DNA of 64,000 nt from Kineobactrum sediminis (GTDB lineage: Bacteria > Pseudomonadota > Gammaproteobacteria > Pseudomonadales > Halieaceae), in NCBI RefSeq assembly GCF_002868715.1, contig NZ_PKLZ01000007.1, positions 297,314 through 361,313 of the forward strand. Direction: 5' to 3'. The notes under the pieces were generated by a model that searched no databases, was not told the DNA's origin, and saw only the letters and a list, made by a program, of their open reading frames with translations. A program made the translations under genes and the position numbers. Shown here in pieces: positions 28,201 through 37,466 of this stretch. The first letter of the stretch is position 1; each line of letters begins with the position of its first letter.

Positions 28201-31200
28201 TTATTGAGAAACGCGACGAGAACTTCGAGAAGACCGGCGAAGAGTTGTTAGCACTCACCATTGACGATAACCAGATTCTTGCCATGGCGCTGGTCGGTAA
28301 TGCTTCGCTGGATATTGGTGACGCGGAGCTGTTGAAAGTCGATGGCGGCTATGGAATTGAGATAGCGAGGGACGGGTATAGCGTTGGCATTTTCGGGGAT
28401 CCTGAGTCCGATGATCCGGAGGTCGCCTCTGTCTCCCTGCTCGATGGCCTGTTGACGGGTACGGCGAGCGGTTTTTTTGCCATTCGCGGTGATTCCGATG
28501 GCGCCGGTCCGGGACTGGCAGGCATCGCGGGACGTCTGAGTATCAGTTCGAAGACCTCACTGAAAGTGCCGTTTGAGGGCTCGCAGTTTGAGTTCGCCAC
28601 TCTCGAGGGAAGCGCGCTGATGGTGTTCAACACCACGCTGAAGGAGGTCACCTTTACGCCGCCGATTGAGGGCGCCGTAACTCAGACGATTGCAGCAGGC
28701 GCGCCGTCTGTCACCGAGGCGCAAACAAAGCTCAAGGACGTACGAAACCCGAGCAAGATATCCGGTGTACCCAGTGGCGGCTTCACTAACCTGGCCGATA
28801 TTCCTAGTGACTGGACCAGTGAGCAGGCTCCCTCGGCATACGGCGTTCTGTTCCTCAAAGGCTCTTTTGGAGCCTTTGGCGATGTGATTACTGCCGATGC
28901 AGCGGGAAGTATTCTCGTCTCTAGTGATGGCAGCTTTGGGTTTAGCGCGAGCTTTTACACCGAGGCTGATTTTCTCGATCTTGCGGGCGGCTTCGTCGGC
29001 GGCTACATCGACCTTTCCAGTAACGGCAGCTTCACCGTCGATCTGGATGCAGGGCTAAGTGTCGGCCCGAGCTGGCTAAACATTTATGGGGATGCAGGGT
29101 TAGATATCCGTTACAACGGTGACGACAAACTTTCCATTAATGGTTTCGTTGGAGTTGGTATTGATGTTGATATCGGTGTCGTAGATGTAACTCTCAGTCC
29201 CGATCCGTTGCGCGTCGGTTACGACAGTGATAGCGGCGAGATCAGCTTCAGCGTCACTTATCCAGAGCCTTTTATTGATAAAGATTGCTGGGATAGCCCC
29301 CTCGGTGAGATTTGTGTTTATTACCCCAACATCCGCGATGCAAATTATGACTTAACCGTTGGTACACTGTTCCTGTTTGGTGATGGTAATCCGCCCAACC
29401 TGGGGCAGGTTGATGCCAACGGCGTATTGACGCTTAACGTGGGTGATCTTGCCGGCGACCGAAATCTTGAAGAGGACAACATCAACGAAATCGTTAGCAT
29501 CGGTGCGTTGACGGCCCAGAGCGATGGCGCGCAGGACTTGGCGGTGACCATGTTTGGTTATACCCAGGAATTCAAGGGTGTCACAGAGGTGCGTGTCGGC
29601 GCTATGAGGGACGGTAATGATGCCGTCTACATAGAAAAAGAGGGCAAGAACACGAAGCTGATGGTCACCGAATTATCGGTCAACTTCAATAAGGGTGACG
29701 ATGTTCTTCGCAACGATGGTGCAGGGAAAGTCACCGCGAACGGTGGCTTGGGTAACGACCTGTTAATCGGCGGCCGTGGCATCGATATTCTCGACGGTGG
29801 CGACAACGCCGACCGCATTCAGGGTGGGGCCGGTGCTGATGAGCTACGCGGTGGTGAAGGTGATGATGTCATAACCTGGCTATCGGGCGATGGTGTGGAC
29901 ACCGTGATCGACGGTGGCGGTGGGGCTGCTGACCTCTTCGAGGTAGTGGGTGTTGACGGAACACCGCTTGACGTCGTAGTGAACGCCAACGGTAGTGATG
30001 TGGATCTAACAATTGCGGGAGCGGGAATCCTCACTCCCAGGGCCTTTGAGAATCTCAATATCATTGGCGCAAATAGCCCAGATCGAATCGTGGTCAATGA
30101 TCTGACCGGTAATAATCTCAAGCGCATCAATGCAGACTTCGGAGATGACGCCGCTCAGGATGAACTGATTGTCAACACGACGTCCGGCGCCGATCAGGTT
30201 GACTTTAATCTAGACACTGAAACACTGGATTTAAAGATCGTTGACCCCAAAACGGGGGATGTATCCAGCGTGGTCCGTACCGTGAATACCACACAGGTGG
30301 AAGTCACCAACAGCGTGACAGTTGGCTTGTCCGGTGCAGGAGGCTCGGGTAACGATGATCGTGTCACCCTCAACACTGAGGGAGGCAACGATACTGTAGC
30401 CGTAGGCGGGACTTTTGAAGGTATCACCACGACCATCAATTCCGGATCTGGCTCGGATACGGTAAACATCAACACCACCGCAGCAGGCAGCACCACGGTC
30501 GTCAATACAGAAGAGGGTGCTGACACTATCGTGGTTGGCAGCGCCGGGGTGACCGATGGTATCGATGGGCTGGTGGATGTAAATGGCGGTGATGATGCCG
30601 CTATCGACGAGCTGACTGTCAATGATGCCGATAGCACCGCTGGCAAGCGCGCCGACCTCACTGCGGCCATGGTTACCGGCCTCGGTATGGCGAGTGGCGT
30701 TAGCTATGACGGCGTGGAGGAGCTCGAAGTGCGCCTGGGTTCTGGTGCCGATACGCTATTTGTCGACAGCACCCATACGGGCAGCACCGATATCTATGCC
30801 GGTGACGGTGTGTCTCAGCGCGATGACACGATTGCTATTAACTCTATCAGCGGCGAAACCACTGTTTACGGTGAAGATGGCAACGATGCTGTTCTGGTCA
30901 ATGTGGAGGATATCGGCAACGACGGGATTGGTAATGGCACGGGCAGTTTTGTACGCACCTTTGAAAACGGTATTGATGCAGTCCTGACGATACGTGGACA
31001 GCAGGGCAGCGACGATGTCACGGTTAATCTGGCGGGCATTGGCGAAGCGCTGATCAATGTGCTGGATGGTGGCAGCAGTGGCACTGACACCCTCACTATC
31101 AACACCACAGATCAGGCCGATACGGTCCTGATGCGTAAAGATGTGGTAGCCCTGATCAATAACGGAGATACAACGGAGCGAGTCAATTACAACACCGACA

Positions 31201-34200
31201 TCAATGACGACAACGATATCGAAGATGACAAAGGCGGGCTGTTCATCAACACCCTCGGCGGCGATGACAAGGTTGTGTCGGATGACAATAGCGCCGTAAC
31301 AACGATTGACGGTGGTCAGGGTAATGACACCTTCCAGGTAGGTCAGGTGTTTGGGACGCCGAGAGATGGACGCGCGGGTCTAGATGACGGTGATCGATTC
31401 GACACTCAGGCGATTGTCATTGGTGTGATCCAGCAGACTTCTGATGGTGAAGTCCTGTTTGACCCCACTGAGATTCAGTTGGGTGATGGTTTTACTCTTG
31501 ATGAAGCGACAGCGAAAGCGATTAAAGACGCCGCCAATGAACAGTATGAGCTAGCTCCCTCGGAGGCATTGGACGGGGTTGCGTTTGTCAGCGTTGGCGT
31601 GTCCTACGACACCACTATCCGCGGTGGTGATGATAACGATGTGTTCAATGTCTACCAGAACAAGGGTGAGTTAACCCTCGAGGGTGAAGATGGCAATGAT
31701 GAGTTCGTCGTCCGTGCGTTTGCCACACTGAATATTGACGGACTGGGTGGGGATTTTGTTCAGGCCCAGACCAGTGTTTTAGCCGGAGACGGTAACGACA
31801 CCATTAAATATGCGGAGAACGCGCCGGTTGACATCGACGGTGGCGCTGGCTTCGATACGCTGGTGGTCCTGGGAACTCCGTTTGGCGATAACTTCGCCAT
31901 AACTGACGAGGGGGTCTATGGTGCCGGTCTTGCGGTTACCTATAAAAACCTGGAGAGCATCGAGCTCGATGGTCTTGAGGGTGATGACAACTTCTATATC
32001 CGCAGCACCAGCGCCGCTGTCGCGACCACGGTCATCGGCGGGCTGGGTAACGACAACTTCTATGTCGCGGGTGACATCCCCGACGATCAGCCTATTGTCT
32101 CCAAAGGTGCTGAGGTAGCTGAGAGTGACTTTGCCACGCCGGTCCAGGATCTGAGTGCCATCAAAGGTGCATTGATCCTTGAGGGCGGAGCAGGCCCTGA
32201 AGGTGCCTCCCGGGCCCTGCAGGCTCCGTTGCTATTGCCGGGTGAGCTCAATGATCCCAGTATTCAGATTGCCTCGCAGACAAATAAAGGGCGCGATCAG
32301 GATACCGTTACCGTCTACCACGCTGACAATGCTGATGATGAATCCGGCGATCTGTCTTACCGCAGCGACGTCGCATTGTCTGATAACGGGCTTGCGCTGA
32401 CCGGATTTGGCATGGGCGGTGAGCAAAACTTTGTCGTCGGTCAGGGTGAGCCAGATCAGGACTTCGGTGGCGGCATAACCTTCAATGGCTTCGAGTCCCT
32501 GGAAGTCCTGTTGGGTACGGGTAACGAGACGCTGACCATTTCTGATACGGGCGATGCTTCCTCGAAGGGCGACGTGTTCTCGGACCCTGAAGACACTGCT
32601 GATGGAGTACCAGCCGCCGAGGGCGATATCTCAGAAGAGGACGCTATTGACCCGCCGATGATCACTGCGATCCACGGCGGAGGTGGTGCTGACACCATCA
32701 CGGTCACTGGTCGTGGCGATGGCCCACTCGTTATTTATGGCGATACCTCGGAAGACGGCAGCCGCTATAGCAATGGTGGTGAGGGCCCGAATGATAGTGC
32801 CGCCAGCTTTGACAATGCCGCTGGCGACACGATAGATGCCTCCGGGATGGCAGATCCTGACGATGGCTTTGCTGGTGTCGTGATTTACGGTGGCGACGGC
32901 GATGACACCATCACGGGTAGCCAGGGCGATGATCACCTTGCCGGTGGTCGTGGCTCAGACACCATTAACGGTGAGGCAGGCGAAGATCACATCTACGGCG
33001 ACTCCCAGTTCAATATTGATCTGGCTGAATTCCGCCAGGATCAGGAGTCGGGTGATGCCGATCCAGCAACGATGTTTGAGGTCGTCGATACGGCCATAGG
33101 CGCTGCGGATATTATCAATGCAGGCTCTGGCAACGATGTAGTGTTGGGCGACCAGGGTGAGATCAAGCAGGTCGAGGGTACACGTCGCATTGAGACAACG
33201 GGCGCCGTGGTTAGTGTTGAGACAACCAATCTGGCATCCGGTGCTGGCGACACCATTCATGGTGACGCGGGCAATGATCTGCTCTTTGGTGGCGCCAAAG
33301 GCGATACGGTTTACGGTGATGAAGGCAGTGACCTGATCTTCGGTGATCAGGGCAAGGTTTCCATTGAGTCTGCAGCGAACATTGATCTGAACGCGATTGG
33401 AATCGAGGACGGTGCTGGTGTCAGCAACCCAGCAGCTCAGTTCATTTACACCTCCGATATTTCTTCTGCGGCGGACGCTTCTGCTGCAGGCGACACGCTG
33501 TACGGGGGTTCCCTGGCAGATAATGACACCGATACGGGTGGCAACATTATTCTGGGGCAGCAAGGTGCCGACACCATTTACGGTGGCGGCGGTGACGATG
33601 ACATTTACGGTGGCCATAACGTCGCCGGCGGCAGTGACACCGGTGATCGCATTGATGCCGGTGCGGGCAACGATGTGGTGCTGGGTGACAATGGTCTGAT
33701 TGAGCGTAGCGCGTCCGCGACAGATCCAAGGTTCACCGTCCTGACCGGCAGTGAAATCTACGACGACCAGGGCAATGCGCAGGTCGCAGATGGTAATACC
33801 ATCGGGGCCAACCCCGATGGTGCTGTTGCCCGCAAGATCGAGTTGTTTGACCATTCCAACGGCGACAACACTGGCAAATTTGGCAGTGACGTCATTGCCG
33901 GTGGTGCCGACGATGACGTGCTCTTCGGTCAGCTCGGCGATGACGTCATTCACGGTGATGGCAGTCTCTCCGGGGAAGGAATTGTCGCCCTCGTAACAGA
34001 TATCGACGGCGCTGACGTTGGCGGCGATGACTATATCGAGGGTAACGGCGGTGACGACACCATTTATGGTGGCCTGGGCCAGGACGATATCGTGGGCGGT
34101 AGCTCTGCGTTGTATAACCTCAATAGCACAGACAAGCGTCCGGACGGTGCCGATACGATTTACGGCGGCAATGGTGATGCGACTGACCGCAACGATGCGG

Positions 34201-35462
34201 GCGACGGTTCGAATAGTCGCGATGCGGATGTGATCGTCGGTGACAACGGTGATATCTACCGGCTTGTTGGAATCAACGGCGCGAACTCCAGTGACTACCT
34301 GCGATTCCAATACAACACCGATGGCAGAATCGTGGTCCGTGCGGTATCGGAACTCGACTACACCCCGGGCGATGGCGAAGACAGCGACATCGGGGCCGGC
34401 GATACCATTCGAGGTGAAGCCGGTGATGATGCCATTTTTGGAATGTCCGGCGATGACGTCCTGTTCGGTGACAGTGGCAACGATGACCTGATCGGTGGTG
34501 TGGGTAACGACTGGATTTCCGGTGGCCGGGGTACCGATGGTGTCCTGGGAGATGACGGCCGCATTTATACCAGTCGTAACGGCACGGCCGAGCCCCTATA
34601 CGCTATCGGGGTGAATGCTGAGCAGACCATCAGTGGTGGTAAGCATATCGAGAGCACCATTTACGTTGCCGGTGAGCTCAACAAGTCGGTCAATCTGACG
34701 CCGTTCGAGTTGGGTGGAAACGACATTATCTACGGCGGCCTTGGCGATGATTTCCTTCACGGTGGTGCCGGTGATGACGCTATGTCGGGTGCCGAGGCGC
34801 TGGAAGCCTTCTACGATGCACCGATAAATAATGGCGATGTGCTGGCCTATGATCCTGAGACGGGTGAGTTTGCCGATTACGATGAGAATGCTCCGAGAAC
34901 AAAAATTGAAGGGTTCCTCCTCAACTTTGAGGTGGCTGATGATGGAAAAGACCGCCTCTTCGGCGATCTCGGTAACGACTGGCTGGTCGGCGGTGGTAAC
35001 AGCGACCACCTCTACGGTGGCATGGGCGACGATCTGCTTAATGCAGACGATGATCAGGACAGCCTGGGCGTTCTCAACGATACCCCTGATGATGATCCGT
35101 CAGCGGCCGAGTCCTACGCGGATATCGCTGTCGGCGGCGGCGGTCGCGATGTGCTCATTGGTAATACCACGACTGATCGGCTTATCGACTGGGTAGGCGA
35201 GTTCAATAGTTATGTTGTGCCCTTCTCGCCCTTCGGCCTGGAAACGATTAGTCGCGATGCGCGCCCCGCCTTAGTCGCGTATCTGTACGCCCTATCTGAG
35301 GCAGATGGTGCAGATGCGACACGGGCCTCTGATACTGGTACGAATGCTGCGCGCAATGGCGAGCCGTTTGGTGAAGTTGGTATTGTTCTGCAGAAAGATG
35401 ATGCCTGGCGTCGCCAGTCTGGCGCTCCGGCAGACCCACAGCCGGGTAACAGCAAGCGGTAA
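25236..35462 (+). CDS. Giant LEPR-motif RTX protein, 3408 residues, likely secreted/surface adhesin or matrix protein
   Basis: There is no classical signal peptide; instead residues 42-52 read LEPRLLLSADP, the LEPR-XLL motif found near the N-terminus of very large bacterial proteins. Residues about 160-260 form a metzincin-like domain with HEIGHVLLGEAH at 231-242 and a possible Met-turn (DTLMSE). One extra residue lies between the second and third His compared with HExxHxxGxxH, so activity is doubtful. Residues about 280-1480 are beta-rich and include EF-hand-like loops near 623-650 (DENGDG, NKDGKAD) and the only two cysteines I found (1351 and 1360). RTX nonapeptide blocks occur at about 1499-1549 and repeatedly from 2550 to 3270, with related GSDTV-type repeats between. 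The C-terminus holds a FGEVGIVLQKDDAW segment and PADPQPGN. The start is an ATG with GGAAG upstream. The four downstream genes on the same strand look like its export machinery. Confidence 0.9.
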   Translation: MNRLPLNSAKRWLELRRQAFSDSPPFEKAPNQMAQAFRLEALEPRLLLSADPVLGELARWVEDNGSDETDTLSAIIQEMNEASQAALMSGAEAGGRSDIPVSWPESWSDTDESPGTEVHALTAEGTPDAEAPADIDQSVADAALAAAKTRFTQLGTGFDAADLTGISITVATTGELAEGVVAQVAGSVITVDANAAGFGWYVDDNYMTDDEFDAPSPGVAGNIDLLSVVMHEIGHVLLGEAHDGTPDTLMSETIAEGERQIAVTFDNTVNAQLANIVGDITLNSVIDAVLGALDGVAPVDGAVSFTTDLGREIVIGETVNDGHDLVLDGVTLSFSELAFDGTAWAGKVVVEATKGELLSNFLSIALEDSDKDADDYAVVGTVVLGTSNLSQLAIDDVDAFTSNSDKLGIPTLLDVDITGVTLSFNDFRGDANDNNLAFTAAVTGLKGVVPASFKDQFNLEFSGSVNVAFELDELEGTDADASALTKALFNDVASSGFTFSASGKLENVGSFSGAVIYESVPDENDPENPIELFALSGNITLGPKIMGKDAAGKDITKNAQFAFAFSELGPLDAFIGSSTDPIAIQGQGYQIKVTGLGVAFNNTIEGRQTDVDFTVGGNAIPAYDENGDGGKGTITLQIPHDHDHNKDGKADQALDFEAGDELRIQKATNAVLNGLWVVTEATAESVTFSLGDTDPGTLIAEVGAQLIRHTIREPEDLTDEGLANGIAPPSDVAAWRDQLVGAVGNQVANYVSWASFSGQFVLGGKADIEFRDKAQEAAETGISPDKLKGNLDVMIDSDLNLLLQGQLNIYNKTLLLPAKLFASLDSIEYGEAAFLLNAELNGGSNLPSDSTNPNSNKFLELNAKIAFSAVDDAFAIEANGRYDLLVPGDITTITLEGAAELVFTPDVSNTAVEIEFSFGAELRETFVGTIGRADGAFTATLSDGALPTIYGAAVLDINLDFLDGYGIEFDAGIEGALLLNTTGLDQTVVIEKRDENFEKTGEELLALTIDDNQILAMALVGNASLDIGDAELLKVDGGYGIEIARDGYSVGIFGDPESDDPEVASVSLLDGLLTGTASGFFAIRGDSDGAGPGLAGIAGRLSISSKTSLKVPFEGSQFEFATLEGSALMVFNTTLKEVTFTPPIEGAVTQTIAAGAPSVTEAQTKLKDVRNPSKISGVPSGGFTNLADIPSDWTSEQAPSAYGVLFLKGSFGAFGDVITADAAGSILVSSDGSFGFSASFYTEADFLDLAGGFVGGYIDLSSNGSFTVDLDAGLSVGPSWLNIYGDAGLDIRYNGDDKLSINGFVGVGIDVDIGVVDVTLSPDPLRVGYDSDSGEISFSVTYPEPFIDKDCWDSPLGEICVYYPNIRDANYDLTVGTLFLFGDGNPPNLGQVDANGVLTLNVGDLAGDRNLEEDNINEIVSIGALTAQSDGAQDLAVTMFGYTQEFKGVTEVRVGAMRDGNDAVYIEKEGKNTKLMVTELSVNFNKGDDVLRNDGAGKVTANGGLGNDLLIGGRGIDILDGGDNADRIQGGAGADELRGGEGDDVITWLSGDGVDTVIDGGGGAADLFEVVGVDGTPLDVVVNANGSDVDLTIAGAGILTPRAFENLNIIGANSPDRIVVNDLTGNNLKRINADFGDDAAQDELIVNTTSGADQVDFNLDTETLDLKIVDPKTGDVSSVVRTVNTTQVEVTNSVTVGLSGAGGSGNDDRVTLNTEGGNDTVAVGGTFEGITTTINSGSGSDTVNINTTAAGSTTVVNTEEGADTIVVGSAGVTDGIDGLVDVNGGDDAAIDELTVNDADSTAGKRADLTAAMVTGLGMASGVSYDGVEELEVRLGSGADTLFVDSTHTGSTDIYAGDGVSQRDDTIAINSISGETTVYGEDGNDAVLVNVEDIGNDGIGNGTGSFVRTFENGIDAVLTIRGQQGSDDVTVNLAGIGEALINVLDGGSSGTDTLTINTTDQADTVLMRKDVVALINNGDTTERVNYNTDINDDNDIEDDKGGLFINTLGGDDKVVSDDNSAVTTIDGGQGNDTFQVGQVFGTPRDGRAGLDDGDRFDTQAIVIGVIQQTSDGEVLFDPTEIQLGDGFTLDEATAKAIKDAANEQYELAPSEALDGVAFVSVGVSYDTTIRGGDDNDVFNVYQNKGELTLEGEDGNDEFVVRAFATLNIDGLGGDFVQAQTSVLAGDGNDTIKYAENAPVDIDGGAGFDTLVVLGTPFGDNFAITDEGVYGAGLAVTYKNLESIELDGLEGDDNFYIRSTSAAVATTVIGGLGNDNFYVAGDIPDDQPIVSKGAEVAESDFATPVQDLSAIKGALILEGGAGPEGASRALQAPLLLPGELNDPSIQIASQTNKGRDQDTVTVYHADNADDESGDLSYRSDVALSDNGLALTGFGMGGEQNFVVGQGEPDQDFGGGITFNGFESLEVLLGTGNETLTISDTGDASSKGDVFSDPEDTADGVPAAEGDISEEDAIDPPMITAIHGGGGADTITVTGRGDGPLVIYGDTSEDGSRYSNGGEGPNDSAASFDNAAGDTIDASGMADPDDGFAGVVIYGGDGDDTITGSQGDDHLAGGRGSDTINGEAGEDHIYGDSQFNIDLAEFRQDQESGDADPATMFEVVDTAIGAADIINAGSGNDVVLGDQGEIKQVEGTRRIETTGAVVSVETTNLASGAGDTIHGDAGNDLLFGGAKGDTVYGDEGSDLIFGDQGKVSIESAANIDLNAIGIEDGAGVSNPAAQFIYTSDISSAADASAAGDTLYGGSLADNDTDTGGNIILGQQGADTIYGGGGDDDIYGGHNVAGGSDTGDRIDAGAGNDVVLGDNGLIERSASATDPRFTVLTGSEIYDDQGNAQVADGNTIGANPDGAVARKIELFDHSNGDNTGKFGSDVIAGGADDDVLFGQLGDDVIHGDGSLSGEGIVALVTDIDGADVGGDDYIEGNGGDDTIYGGLGQDDIVGGSSALYNLNSTDKRPDGADTIYGGNGDATDRNDAGDGSNSRDADVIVGDNGDIYRLVGINGANSSDYLRFQYNTDGRIVVRAVSELDYTPGDGEDSDIGAGDTIRGEAGDDAIFGMSGDDVLFGDSGNDDLIGGVGNDWISGGRGTDGVLGDDGRIYTSRNGTAEPLYAIGVNAEQTISGGKHIESTIYVAGELNKSVNLTPFELGGNDIIYGGLGDDFLHGGAGDDAMSGAEALEAFYDAPINNGDVLAYDPETGEFADYDENAPRTKIEGFLLNFEVADDGKDRLFGDLGNDWLVGGGNSDHLYGGMGDDLLNADDDQDSLGVLNDTPDDDPSAAESYADIAVGGGGRDVLIGNTTTDRLIDWVGEFNSYVVPFSPFGLETISRDARPALVAYLYALSEADGADATRASDTGTNAARNGEPFGEVGIVLQKDDAWRRQSGAPADPQPGNSKR

Positions 35463-35654
35463 TCTGGTGCCCGTGACTGCGAACGCCCCCCTTAGCCTTG
35501 GATTCCTCAGTTTGACAATGGCAGGAGAAATAGGGAATAGTGAGGCGTCTTTAAACGCCACCTGAGACAATCCCCGCTGAGCTGTCGACGGGAACCTTCT
35601 GGTAAGTATTTTATAGGTCGACAACGGTACTCATGACGCTATTTGTCTCTTGCA

Positions 35655-37454
35655 ATGACTGATTCAACAGGTTCCAAGTTGAGCGCTTTTGCCAGCCAGT
35701 GGCTGGCGCAAGGCTGTGGAAATGTTGATGGTGATGTCCATTTCGGCGTGGTGCTGCTTAGCGTCTCGGCTGATGGCGCCCTCGCCCCGGCTGCAGTGTG
35801 GCCTGCATCCGCTAATCCAAATCCCGTGGTGATGGAGGCAGTCGAAAAGGCTGTCTCAGAGCGCGCCGTGCAGGAACGACACCACGAAGTGGTAGTTGCC
35901 GGCGCTGCGCAGTTACGCTGTGTTCTTGCATTCCCTCTGATGATCGATGGCCATGTGCACGGGGCGGCCGCGATCGATATTGAGCCGGGGCAGGTGCAGT
36001 CCCTGGATGCGGTGCGGCGAAGCTTCGCGTGGCACCTGCATGCCCTTGAAGCCATGGTACGACGTGCTATGGGGACCAGCTCCGATCGCCTTAACACCGT
36101 TCTCAATCTGGTCGCTACCGGGCTTCATCACAAGCGCTTTCAGACGGCGGCGACGGCGGTTATGACTGAGCTGGCGGCAATTCTTAAATGCGAGCGCGTC
36201 AGTATAGGTTTTGTGCAAAACGGTCATGCGAAATTGGTCGCGCTTTCGCACAGTGCAGGTTTTGGCGAGAAGGCCAACCTCATTCGAGGGATAGGCACTT
36301 GCATGGACGAAGCGATCGATCAGCAGGCAACTGTCGTCTATCCGCCGATCGATAAGCGGGCCATGCAGGTCACTCGCTACCACGCTGAGCTTTTACGTAG
36401 CAGTGGCGAGGGGGCGGTTTGTTCTATTCCCTTTGCTACCGGAGAGGCGATCATCGGTGCGATTACCTTCGAACAACCGGCGCGAGCCTATTTTGATAGC
36501 GAGACACTTCGCCTTTGTGAATACGCCACGCTGTTGTTGGGGCCACTGCTTGATGTGCGTCGCAAAGATGATCGGAGCCTGTTCAGTAAGGCCCTGGACA
36601 GCGCGCGGGTAACCATTCAGCAGCTTATTGGCCCGCACCATACAGGCTTAAAGCTCGCCGTAACTTCCATTGTCTTTTTGGTGTTGTTCTTCACGTTTAT
36701 GACCGGCGAATATCGCGTCACCGCTGATGCAACGCTCGAAGGTGCGGTGCAGCGTGCGATCGCCGTGCCGATTTCAGGGTTTGTTGCCGAGGCCAATATT
36801 CGTGCAGGCGATGTGGTCAAAGAAGGCGACGTGCTTTTCACTCTGGACGACCGGGACTTACGCCTGGAACGTCTGAAATGGGTGGGCCAGCGGTCCCAGC
36901 ACCGGCGTGAGTACAGTGAGGCCCTGGCGGCGAGAGAACGTGCTCGGGTGAATATTCTTAACGCCCAAATCGAGCAGGCCGATGCCCAGGTTGCGCTGGT
37001 CGAAGAGCAGTTGCTGCGCACTCAGGTCATAGCCCCGTTCGATGGGTTTGTCGTCTCTGGTGACTTGAGTCAATCGTTGGGCGCGCCCCTTGAGCGGGGC
37101 GAAGTGGTTTTTGAGCTGGCCCCCCTGGATGACTACCGTATTGTGTTAGAAGTTGATGAGCGTGACATTGGGTTTGTGGCTCTGCAACAGCCCGGAGAGC
37201 TGGCGCTCACCGGGGTGCCCGGGAGGTCTCTCCCGATACGCGTGGATCGCATAACACCCATTGCAGCTGCTGCTGAAGGACGTAATTTTTTCGAGGTGGA
37301 GGCGAGTCTTCAGGACGCTAGCTTACCCACCTCCCTCCGTCCAGGAATGCAGGGAGTGGGTAAAGTATTGGTGGGGGAACGCAAGCTTGCCTGGATTTGG
37401 ACCCACAAGATTATTGAGTGGTGGCGCATGTTTATCTGGTCCTGGTGGCCATGA
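35655..37454 (+). CDS. GAF domain fused to an HlyD-type membrane fusion protein
   Basis: The roughly 599-residue protein has an N-terminal cytoplasmic half with a GAF-like sensor domain (about residues 135-300). One transmembrane helix follows (about 333-353, within VTSIVFLVLFFTFM), then a periplasmic membrane-fusion domain. The latter has paired barrel-sandwich halves (GFVAEANIRAGDVVKEGD and VIAPFDGFVV) around a short coiled hairpin, a beta-barrel region and a Trp-rich C-terminal end. Such adaptors bridge inner-membrane exporters to the outer membrane. A cytosolic GAF on an adaptor is unusual and may gate secretion. The ATG at 35655 is chosen; a TTG at 35643 is possible, and neither has a clear Shine-Dalgarno. 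It follows the giant gene by 192 bases. Confidence 0.8.
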   Translation: MTDSTGSKLSAFASQWLAQGCGNVDGDVHFGVVLLSVSADGALAPAAVWPASANPNPVVMEAVEKAVSERAVQERHHEVVVAGAAQLRCVLAFPLMIDGHVHGAAAIDIEPGQVQSLDAVRRSFAWHLHALEAMVRRAMGTSSDRLNTVLNLVATGLHHKRFQTAATAVMTELAAILKCERVSIGFVQNGHAKLVALSHSAGFGEKANLIRGIGTCMDEAIDQQATVVYPPIDKRAMQVTRYHAELLRSSGEGAVCSIPFATGEAIIGAITFEQPARAYFDSETLRLCEYATLLLGPLLDVRRKDDRSLFSKALDSARVTIQQLIGPHHTGLKLAVTSIVFLVLFFTFMTGEYRVTADATLEGAVQRAIAVPISGFVAEANIRAGDVVKEGDVLFTLDDRDLRLERLKWVGQRSQHRREYSEALAARERARVNILNAQIEQADAQVALVEEQLLRTQVIAPFDGFVVSGDLSQSLGAPLERGEVVFELAPLDDYRIVLEVDERDIGFVALQQPGELALTGVPGRSLPIRVDRITPIAAAAEGRNFFEVEASLQDASLPTSLRPGMQGVGKVLVGERKLAWIWTHKIIEWWRMFIWSWWP

Positions 37455-37466
37455 TGGGGCAACCCC

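Noticed and set aside
32955..34310. 451-residue minus-strand ORF opposite the RTX repeats
   Set aside because: Repeat coding on the plus strand keeps the reverse frame open; the translation is low-complexity Val/Ile/Ala and has no motif.
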